This document shows positions 16,186 to 23,342 of a stretch of DNA of 34,129 bases, piece after piece. Under the pieces are notes generated by a model. It was not told the DNA's origin. It ran no database searches and saw nothing but the letters and a program-made list of their open reading frames with translations. Location of the stretch: contig JALTMC010000841.1 of the NCBI GenBank assembly GCA_027005175.1, positions 1 to 34,129 on the forward strand. The letters are read 5' to 3'. Source of the stretch: Myxococcales bacterium (lineage in GTDB: Bacteria > Myxococcota_C > UBA6777). The position numbers and the translations under genes were made by a program. Within the stretch, counting starts at the first letter, position 1; each line of letters starts with the position of its first letter.

Positions 16186-17579
16186 TGTTAGATTGGACCC
16201 CACAAGTTGCTCTGATTGGTCGCCCGAATGTTGGAAAGTCAACATTATTTAATCGGTTGGGTGAGTCGAAGAAAGCGGCGATTGTGGAAAATATTCCCGG
16301 CGTCACGCGCGACCGACAATTCAGTCATTGCGAATGGAATGGTGTGCGCTTTGAAATCGTGGACACTGGTGGTTTTGAGCCAACAACAGACGATCTCATT
16401 CTGGCAGGTATGCGTCGGCAGTCCGAAATGGCCATCGAAGAAGCTGACTTTGTGATCTTCGTGGCGGACGGTCGTGAAGGCCTCTTGCCGCAAGACAGTG
16501 AGATCTTTCAGCGTTTGCGACGCATTGATAAGCCATTTGTTGTGGCTGTCAACAAGCTTGACTCTCTGGGGATGGAGGCTCATCTGGCTGACTTTTATGC
16601 TCTTGGTGTCGATGAGGTTTTTCCCATCAGCGCGACGCATGGCTCTGGTGTTGGTGACCTCCTTGATGTTGTGGTGCAGCGTCTTTTGGAACAAAAGCCA
16701 GAAGTTGACGACCTACATTCCGACAACGAACTTTTTGTGGTGACAGATGACTTGGAAGACGAGGTAGAGGACGAGGACCCCAATGCTGCACACCGACCTC
16801 GTATCGCCGTCTTGGGGAAGCCGAATGCCGGTAAATCAACGCTGATTAATCGGATTCTTGGGGAAGAGCGCTTGCTGGCTTTGCCTATTCCTGGCACCAC
16901 CCGCGATGCGATTGATGTTGAAACGACCTACAAAGGCAAACCCTATCTCTTCATTGATACCGCAGGGATCCGTCGCAAAAAGTATGTCAAAGCTCACCTT
17001 GAGCGTGAGATGGTTCATCGTTCTGTTGATGCTTTGGGTCGTTGCGATATCGCACTTTTTCTCGTGGATGCCACGGAGGGTGTGACGGAGCAAGATGCAA
17101 AAATTATGGGTATGGCTCACAACCGGGGTCGAGCGATTATCGTAGTGGTCAACAAGTGGGACTTGATGAAACATTCGCCCAGAGCCACGAAAGAATTCGA
17201 GGAGCAGTTGCGATACAAACTTCGTTTTCTTCACTATGCGCCTGTTCTCTTTTGTTCTGCCAAGACTGGGATGCGCATCCCCCAGCTCTTTGAAACGATC
17301 GATCGGCTCTATGTCAACTATCGTCGCCGTGTGACCACAGGAGAACTCAACCGATTCTTTGAGGAGATGCTTCAATATCATCCACCTCCTGTACATCGCG
17401 GTCGGCCCATTAAGTTCTACTATATCACCCAAGCCCGTATCGCCCCGCCGATCTTTGTGATTAGTGCCAACTTCCCCGACGCTGCACATGTCACATACCA
17501 GCGTTTTATTATCAACAGCCTTCGTGCTGAGTTTGGCTTTGAAGGGATTCACATTCGGCTCCGGTTTAACAAGAGATAA
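16185..17579 (+). CDS. der: Ribosome biogenesis GTPase Der (EngA)
   Basis: Der has two GTPase domains in tandem and acts in 50S subunit assembly. The 464-residue protein has P-loops GRPNVGKS (12-19) and GKPNAGKS (210-218 region, K217), G3 motifs DTGGF and DTAGI, NKLD and NKWD for the two base-recognition motifs, and the C-terminal KH-like domain (HRGRPIKFYYITQARIAPP, INSLRAEFGFEGIHIRL). An acidic linker (about 178-200) joins the domains. No clear ribosome site precedes the ATG at 16185; the leader is the third copy of the 47-bp repeat. No better in-frame start exists before the first P-loop. Confidence 0.97.
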   Translation: MLDWTPQVALIGRPNVGKSTLFNRLGESKKAAIVENIPGVTRDRQFSHCEWNGVRFEIVDTGGFEPTTDDLILAGMRRQSEMAIEEADFVIFVADGREGLLPQDSEIFQRLRRIDKPFVVAVNKLDSLGMEAHLADFYALGVDEVFPISATHGSGVGDLLDVVVQRLLEQKPEVDDLHSDNELFVVTDDLEDEVEDEDPNAAHRPRIAVLGKPNAGKSTLINRILGEERLLALPIPGTTRDAIDVETTYKGKPYLFIDTAGIRRKKYVKAHLEREMVHRSVDALGRCDIALFLVDATEGVTEQDAKIMGMAHNRGRAIIVVVNKWDLMKHSPRATKEFEEQLRYKLRFLHYAPVLFCSAKTGMRIPQLFETIDRLYVNYRRRVTTGELNRFFEEMLQYHPPPVHRGRPIKFYYITQARIAPPIFVISANFPDAAHVTYQRFIINSLRAEFGFEGIHIRLRFNKR

Positions 17580-17660
17580 TACCTTTCTGCCTGGTAAGAG
17601 ATCATAGGTTTCAGTGCTCTTACTCCTATTCCAACAACACACTTTTTGTCATGGATCTTT

Positions 17661-18941
17661 ATGGAAGTTCAACTGGATACGATTCGTGATTTGCCTCCTT
17701 ATCTGGCCCCGATTGATCTGGCCCAGAAAGCGCAGCCGCTTCTTTCCAAGTTGCGATTTTTGCACAAACGTTTGCGTAAAGCACGGAAACGCGCTCGCAA
17801 AAATAAAAAAGAATTGGAGCCCGTTTGGCGCATTGAGCGAGAGATTCGAGACTATGTAAAACAGTACAAAAAAGATGGGTTGTGTTGCCTGACACGAGAA
17901 GAGTGTGAACGTCGGCTGGAGGGATGGGAGGAGGAAGAAGAAGCACTCAAGGAAGAGGTCTCTTTCTGGGATGATCTGTCGCTGGGAACTGTGGTGTCGC
18001 ATTTTCGTGAACTGGCATTGGAGCAGGCAAGCAAGCCCGTTGCCAACCCTTACCGGAACGAAGAGTACAATCAATTGTTGCGAACCTTGACGGAGAAACG
18101 TCCGAAGTGGAAGCAGGTGCAGGAGGCGCTTGTGTTTGTCGCTCGGGCTCAACGCAAGCGGTTACACGAACTGCACTTGATGTTTGAGAATATCGCTCTC
18201 CACAAGACTCCTTTTGAACTGAGTGCGTGGGTCGATGCCATTGAAGCTGTTACCGAACTCAAAGACGATCCTTATGAGTCGCTTCGAGAAGGCTCGTTCT
18301 GGTTGACGGATGGATTGGGGCTGGTTGGATTCTGGACCCAAAAACACCTGTGGCAGCGCACCCGACGTCAGGAAAAAGCCCAACACTGGAGCCTGATTGC
18401 AACAGAGTTGCTCTCTGCCTCTGCTGTGATTTCTGTGGCTACCCTCTCTGATCTCGATAGCTTCTTTGGCGCTGTCGCTCATGGTATCGCAATGCCTCAC
18501 CTCGGCTACCTTCCTTATATTGCTTATGTTAGTTATCGTATTCGCGAGTTAACAGGGGGCCTGCCCAAGGATCTCAATCGTGTGACATGGCAAGGCTGGA
18601 TCTTCTTTTCTCTGATTTGGTTGATGATGCTTGGACCCAATCTCATTCATCGCGTACTTCCTCGAAAGATACGAGGGTATCTTCAACTCTGGCGACGAGA
18701 GAGACGCTTGAAGCGAGCCCTACAAGTGTATGTGGATGCATTGCTTGAAGGCGACCGAAAAGGTCACTTTCTTACAGAGATGCTCAAGGTTCGTCACCAA
18801 CTCAGCACACTGCGTAGACGTTTTGAGGTTGTACCTCTCACCGTAATCCCCGAGCTATCCGGGGAACATCGCTATTTTGTGATCGATCTAGGAGAAGCTA
18901 CCAAACACGGTAGCACCCGATGGTTGCGTGACTTACCATAA
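17661..18941 (+). CDS. Hypothetical coiled-coil and membrane protein
   Basis: I do not recognise this protein. From ATG 17661 it has 426 residues (an in-frame TTG at 17646 would add five). The N-terminal third is highly charged and helical, with basic RKARKRARKNKK and acidic EGWEEEEEALKEE runs suggesting coiled coil. Around residue 245-265 is a moderately hydrophobic stretch, and a clear membrane helix follows near 310-330 (GWIFFSLIWLMMLG). A basic cytoplasmic-looking segment (RRERRLKRALQ) comes after it. A weak GGAT lies five bases before the ATG. It follows der by 81 bases on the same strand, so it may be the last gene of the gcv-era-der run. It meets the next gene convergently. Confidence 0.75.
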   Translation: MEVQLDTIRDLPPYLAPIDLAQKAQPLLSKLRFLHKRLRKARKRARKNKKELEPVWRIEREIRDYVKQYKKDGLCCLTREECERRLEGWEEEEEALKEEVSFWDDLSLGTVVSHFRELALEQASKPVANPYRNEEYNQLLRTLTEKRPKWKQVQEALVFVARAQRKRLHELHLMFENIALHKTPFELSAWVDAIEAVTELKDDPYESLREGSFWLTDGLGLVGFWTQKHLWQRTRRQEKAQHWSLIATELLSASAVISVATLSDLDSFFGAVAHGIAMPHLGYLPYIAYVSYRIRELTGGLPKDLNRVTWQGWIFFSLIWLMMLGPNLIHRVLPRKIRGYLQLWRRERRLKRALQVYVDALLEGDRKGHFLTEMLKVRHQLSTLRRRFEVVPLTVIPELSGEHRYFVIDLGEATKHGSTRWLRDLP

Positions 18942-19023
18942 CCTACATAACTCTGCATGTTGAGCAGGTTGTGGAGGGGAGGCTTCCATCTTCACAATAC
19001 GGTAGAAAGACCTGTGATGTCTC

Positions 19024-21489
19024 TTACTTACAGCCGAGGGGGGCGACGCGGATGACATTGGCCTGATCGAGCCATGCGATGGCACCGCGTCCGCGTCCTT
19101 GTGCAGTGTCTTTCCATGCGAGTGCGAGGTAGTCGACGATATTTGGGACAGCAAACCAGGAGGGGGTGGCGAGCAACTTACCTTTGTTGTCAACCCAGGC
19201 GACAGAGACACCATCTTTTCCTCCTCGACGTTGGATCCACGCGATCAGGCCGCCGTAAGAGGTCGCACGCATGATCGGCGTGCGTGCATTGGATGTTGCG
19301 ATAGTGAGGGGCACTCCAACGGGCTTTGCGTTGCGATCGATACGTTGTCCGAGGAGTTTTCCATTGGTAAGATCGGACCATACAAGGAGAAATCCATTGC
19401 GATCTCCTGCGATGGTGGCGTTGGCAGGAATTTTTCCGGCGTTGGGGATCTCTGACTCCCCAATTTTCTTATTAAACTTATCGACAACAGCGACCTTGAG
19501 CTTGTTTGTGGAAGTTGTCCACACGGTGGCGAGGCGATCCCCACTAAAACTCAGCCCAGGGTAGGGCGAGTTGCGTGTCGAAAGAGGGAAGGTGTGGGGA
19601 GCTTTGCTGAGGGGTTGCAGTTTCATGTCAAAGGTCTGAATCGACAACTTATTGCTGATATAATCCGACCATAACACGCCGAGGAAGCCGGGGCCTGTCG
19701 CAACTTGTGGGTTGACCATACGACCTCCTTTGGCGAGGAGCTTCGGGCCAATCAAACGCTTTCCGTTGTTGTCGAGCATGATGATAAGTGCATCGCCTGA
19801 GGATGCATTTTTATCACTATCCCAGGTGACAACAATACGGTTTCCCGTGTAGGTTAAGCCATGGATATTTCCAAACTCTTTGCCCTGGGTGATCGGGATG
19901 TCCTTGCCCTGACGAGCACCGTTTGCTTTGGTCAGGGCGATACTCACCTTTTGTGTGACTCCATCGCTCCAGCCAAGGACATAGCCCACGTCGGTTGCGG
20001 TCAAATACACATGAGCAGGGGAGCCTCGCCTGGAGTAAATCGTTGCAGGTCCAACTTGTTGGAGAGGGACAAACTCATCGATCGTTCCATTGCAATTGTC
20101 ATCGATACGATTGCATATTTCTGTTTTGGGAAGGACCTCTCCGATGCATCTTCCCCAAAGACCAACCTTGCAGAATTGTCTTCCGACTTTACAGATTCCC
20201 ACTCCTTTTGTTTTGGGAGGACCTCCGTAAGGACACTCTCTTACAACTCCTTCATCGATCGTTCCATCGCAATCATCGTCGAGGTTGTTGCATGTCTCGG
20301 CGCGTGGGGACTCGGTGGCACCACATGCGATCTTATCCTGAATACATTGCCATGTTCCCGGCTGACAGATCCCTTTGCGGGATGGATCGATACAGGCCCC
20401 TCCTATATTCTTAAAGTTGTTGGGGATGCCGTCACAGTTAAAATCTTTGCTGGGATTGAGACCACAATATTTCTCAACAGAGGGGAGTGTGTCTCCCACA
20501 CAACTTCCCCAGCGACCGCGAACACATTGTTGAACTCCATCTTTGCATTCGCCCACACCACGGGTGTTTGCAGGTCCTGAATAACAAGTCTGCTCCAACG
20601 GTTGGTCGCCTTGCTTGTTGTCGATCTTGCCATCACAATCGTCATCGAGGCCATTGCATACTTCAGGTTTTCCTAAAACAGCTCGAAGACAAACTCCCCA
20701 CGTTCGGCTTTGGGTACAAAATTGAGTTCCGCGTTTGCAGATACCAACACAGGGCTTGCCTTTGGGACACTGCTTGATGTTACCCGGCCAACAGTCTTGG
20801 ATCTGGCCCAAGTCACACTCACAAGTTTCATCGATAAGACCATCACAGTTGTTGTCTAGGCCATCGTTGCAGATATCCTTCTTGGGTGTGACGGGTTTTG
20901 TACACGTGCCCCATTGGCCGTTTGTACACGATCGGAGCCCGGGGCGACAAACTCCTTTGCATTGATAGGACCCCGGCTTTCCGGAGCACCCTCCGAGCCG
21001 AGGATAGCAACTCTGGGTGATGGGTTGTGGGGTGTTCTTTTGATTGTCGATCTTTCCATCGCAGTCGTCGTCAAGGCCGTTGCAACGTTCTGCTTCCGGT
21101 GTCTGAAGTGGGATGCATTTTCCCCATCTCTTGTTGGTGCAAGTGCGTATCCCTGGACCACAAAGTCCTGGCTGGTTGCTCTGGCAAGCCTCTCTTCGAC
21201 CACTTTCACACGGCAGCTCCGGCTCTGGCGGGGGCTCTGGCGGGGGCTCTGGGTGATCGTTTTCCCGACTGTCGGAGGTTTCCTCTTCCGAAGAGGAAAA
21301 ATCAGCAGGTGCGTCATCGGGGCCTGTGTTTGTTGCGTCGTTGAGAGTCTCGCCTCCAAAGCGGCCTGTGTCTTCATCCGTTTGCTCGGCAGGCTTGACC
21401 AAGTAGTTACACTGACAACCACCTACGACACTTAGTAACACAATCAAACAAGTGAAAAAGGTACGAACGGAGAAATACCGGATGGACAT
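19024..21489 (-). CDS. Lipoprotein with MopE-type Cys/Asp repeats and a C-terminal repeat domain
   Basis: From ATG 21489 the protein has 821 residues. A signal peptide (FFTCLIVLLSVVGGC) ends in a lipobox with C25 as the likely lipidated residue. An acidic and Pro/Glu linker follows. About residues 95-480 hold repeated cysteine-rich modules, each with an acidic loop: CNGLDDDCDGKID (twice), CNDGLDNNCDGLID, FNCDGIPNN, CNNLDDDCDGTID and CNRIDDNCNGTID. This is the MopE putative metal-binding motif, probably for calcium. Between them are segments such as GIRTCTNKRWGKC. The last 330 residues are Gly/Asp/Trp-rich repeats (for example VLGWSDG, LGVLWSD, FLLVWSD) that could form a beta-propeller. The start is chosen because AGAGG lies six bases upstream. 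The likely place is the outer membrane or cell surface. Confidence 0.85.
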   Translation of the reverse strand: MSIRYFSVRTFFTCLIVLLSVVGGCQCNYLVKPAEQTDEDTGRFGGETLNDATNTGPDDAPADFSSSEEETSDSRENDHPEPPPEPPPEPELPCESGRREACQSNQPGLCGPGIRTCTNKRWGKCIPLQTPEAERCNGLDDDCDGKIDNQKNTPQPITQSCYPRLGGCSGKPGSYQCKGVCRPGLRSCTNGQWGTCTKPVTPKKDICNDGLDNNCDGLIDETCECDLGQIQDCWPGNIKQCPKGKPCVGICKRGTQFCTQSRTWGVCLRAVLGKPEVCNGLDDDCDGKIDNKQGDQPLEQTCYSGPANTRGVGECKDGVQQCVRGRWGSCVGDTLPSVEKYCGLNPSKDFNCDGIPNNFKNIGGACIDPSRKGICQPGTWQCIQDKIACGATESPRAETCNNLDDDCDGTIDEGVVRECPYGGPPKTKGVGICKVGRQFCKVGLWGRCIGEVLPKTEICNRIDDNCNGTIDEFVPLQQVGPATIYSRRGSPAHVYLTATDVGYVLGWSDGVTQKVSIALTKANGARQGKDIPITQGKEFGNIHGLTYTGNRIVVTWDSDKNASSGDALIIMLDNNGKRLIGPKLLAKGGRMVNPQVATGPGFLGVLWSDYISNKLSIQTFDMKLQPLSKAPHTFPLSTRNSPYPGLSFSGDRLATVWTTSTNKLKVAVVDKFNKKIGESEIPNAGKIPANATIAGDRNGFLLVWSDLTNGKLLGQRIDRNAKPVGVPLTIATSNARTPIMRATSYGGLIAWIQRRGGKDGVSVAWVDNKGKLLATPSWFAVPNIVDYLALAWKDTAQGRGRGAIAWLDQANVIRVAPLGCK

Positions 21490-21615
21490 CTTGCACCTCT
21501 GCTTTGTCAACGTCATTCTATGAGAAGTGAAGTGTACCGTTTTTTGTCTATCGATACAACGATACGCTGGTGCAAAGATGGAACCCCTGACATCTTTCTC
21601 CTTCTGTGGTTGCTT

Positions 21616-22707
21616 TTAGTCCGATGAAGACTCTGTGGCAGCTTGTGCATCGATGATGGCACTACCAAGGCAGGTGTCATCTTGGTAGAAGACAGTGAAT
21701 TGTCCGGGGGCGAGGCCTTGATCAGGCTCCGCGAGTTGAACCAAAGCCCGGTCCTTTTCCAACATCGTGATGGTTGCCTTGTTGTAGGGCTCACCGTGAC
21801 GAACCTTGATCCGACAGGTAAAGGATTCATCGGTAGGGGGCTGGAAACCGGAGAGCCAGTTGAACTGAGACACCTCCATGCTCTCGCGAATTCGGGGGAC
21901 TGCATCATATCCTCTGGAGATGTAGATAATGTTCTCCTCCACATCCTTGCGTGTCACATACCAGGGGCCTCCACTTAGCCCCAAGCCATTCCGCTGTCCG
22001 ATCGTGTAAAACCAGTAGCCTCGGTGTTGTCCGATGATCTTACCGGTCTCTTGTTGTACAAAGTTACCCGCCTTTTCTCCCAGATGATATTTGACAAAGT
22101 CACGAAACCGGATGGTCCCCAAGAAGCACAACCCCTGACTGTCTTTGCGGCTAAAGTTAGGGAGCTGGTATTGGCTTGCCAACTCTCGTATTTCGGCCTT
22201 TTTGTAATCACCAATCGGAAACGAAGCACGCTTCAGTTGCGCTTGACTCAGATACGACAGAAAGTAAGTCTGGTCTTTGAATGTATCCTTTGCGATGCGT
22301 AGGTAAGCAGTACCATCTTCCTCGACAACACGAGCATAATGTCCTGTTGCGACTTTCTCAAAGCTGTCGTCGATTTTGTTGTAGAACTGGCCAAACTTAA
22401 CACGTTGGTTGCAGAAGATATCGGGGTTGGGTGTGCGTCCTCGCTTTAACTCATCAATGGCATAGTGGATGACTTCATCCCAATATTCCCGTTGCATCGG
22501 GATCACAGAGAGAGGTACATTCACCTCTTCACAAATCGAGCGCACATATCCAAGGTCCTCATCCCAGGGGCAATCTCCTAGAAATGCCAACTCGTCTTCC
22601 AGCCAGATCTTTAGATAAAAAGCATGTAGCTCATGACCCTGCTCTTGTAACAAACGTAAAGCTACCGAACTGTCGACACCACCTGATGCTAATACTGCGA
22701 TTTTCAT
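21616..22707 (-). CDS. mnmA: tRNA-specific 2-thiouridylase MnmA
   Basis: MnmA adds sulfur to the wobble uridine of tRNA for Lys, Glu and Gln. The protein has 363 residues from ATG 22707. It shows the PP-loop ASGGVDSS (7-14), the catalytic C99 in FCNQRVKFG, ATGHYARV, and the second catalytic C194 in SQGLCFLG. The segment LKIWLEDELAFLGDCPWDED (32-51) is of the kind I associate with organelle-like or variant MnmA rather than the E. coli type; that is memory, not a search. A TTG at 22719 would add four residues and is less likely. It lies 64 bases downstream of the alarmone hydrolase. Confidence 0.95.
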   Translation of the reverse strand: MKIAVLASGGVDSSVALRLLQEQGHELHAFYLKIWLEDELAFLGDCPWDEDLGYVRSICEEVNVPLSVIPMQREYWDEVIHYAIDELKRGRTPNPDIFCNQRVKFGQFYNKIDDSFEKVATGHYARVVEEDGTAYLRIAKDTFKDQTYFLSYLSQAQLKRASFPIGDYKKAEIRELASQYQLPNFSRKDSQGLCFLGTIRFRDFVKYHLGEKAGNFVQQETGKIIGQHRGYWFYTIGQRNGLGLSGGPWYVTRKDVEENIIYISRGYDAVPRIRESMEVSQFNWLSGFQPPTDESFTCRIKVRHGEPYNKATITMLEKDRALVQLAEPDQGLAPGQFTVFYQDDTCLGSAIIDAQAATESSSD

Positions 22708-22771
22708 GGGAATATCCAAAGCCTAGTGTGTTTTGACCCCAACACTGTAAGAAGCCCGATCGAGAAGCTGT

Positions 22772-23341
22772 TTACTCCTCCATTGTTGCTATGTCTTGGG
22801 ACAACTGTTTTATATCCTCTTCGTAGATCTCGTCAAACAAAGCTTCCAACTCTGGACTGACGCCCCGCAAGCCTGCAACCACTTGGTGCGCCCATCGAAA
22901 GTACTCATACTGACGTTGTCGGCTCCAGTTGACAGGGGGATGCTCATAAAGATCTTTGATGTTGCATATCTTATCCGCTAAGCTAATCAACTTGGCCTTG
23001 TCCGTTTTTAATGAAGCTTTATCGATCTGACGTTGTTTGCGCGCTGCTTTTTTGAGCTGCGGATCATCAGTGACTTCTTGTACCAGGTCTGCGATCTCTT
23101 CGGTAAACAGGTCACGTATTGTTTCGTACGTGGTATCTGTATCTTCGATAACATCGTGCAATAAGGCTGCACAAAGTATGGGGGTGTCGTGAATCCCTCC
23201 CACAGAACTCAGCACATCCGCGAGCTGAATAGGATGGTTGATATACGGGGTCTGAATCGGATCTTTTCGGCGCTGGTTTCGGTGCTTTTCGGCAGCAAAT
23301 GCAAGCGCTTTTATCAACATCGGAGGGGTTGGTTTCGACAT
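22772..23341 (-). CDS. Small alarmone hydrolase (MESH1-like (p)ppGpp hydrolase)
   Basis: This 189-residue HD-domain protein aligns closely with the MESH1/small alarmone hydrolase family, which removes pyrophosphate from (p)ppGpp. The metal ligands expected for MESH1 are all visible at almost the same positions: H36 (in YINHPIQLADVL), H62-D63 (LLHDVIEDTDTT) and D123 (SLADKICNIKDL). E66-D67 is the catalytic pair. KHRNQRRKDP (19-28) is the typical N-terminal signature. No synthetase domain is attached. The ATG at 23341 is one base after the alaS stop (TAATATG). A longer frame to 23455 would run into alaS and is rejected. NADPH-phosphatase activity known for animal MESH1 is an alternative. Confidence 0.88.
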   Translation of the reverse strand: MSKPTPPMLIKALAFAAEKHRNQRRKDPIQTPYINHPIQLADVLSSVGGIHDTPILCAALLHDVIEDTDTTYETIRDLFTEEIADLVQEVTDDPQLKKAARKQRQIDKASLKTDKAKLISLADKICNIKDLYEHPPVNWSRQRQYEYFRWAHQVVAGLRGVSPELEALFDEIYEEDIKQLSQDIATMEE

Positions 23342-23342
23342 A

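Noticed and set aside
16836-17642. 268-codon minus-strand frame antisense to der
   Set aside because: der is unambiguous on the plus strand; the frame is a shadow of its codon pattern.
19861-20580. 239-codon plus-strand frame antisense to the MopE-type lipoprotein
   Set aside because: It mirrors the repeated Cys/Asp modules of the real gene and has no family signature of its own.
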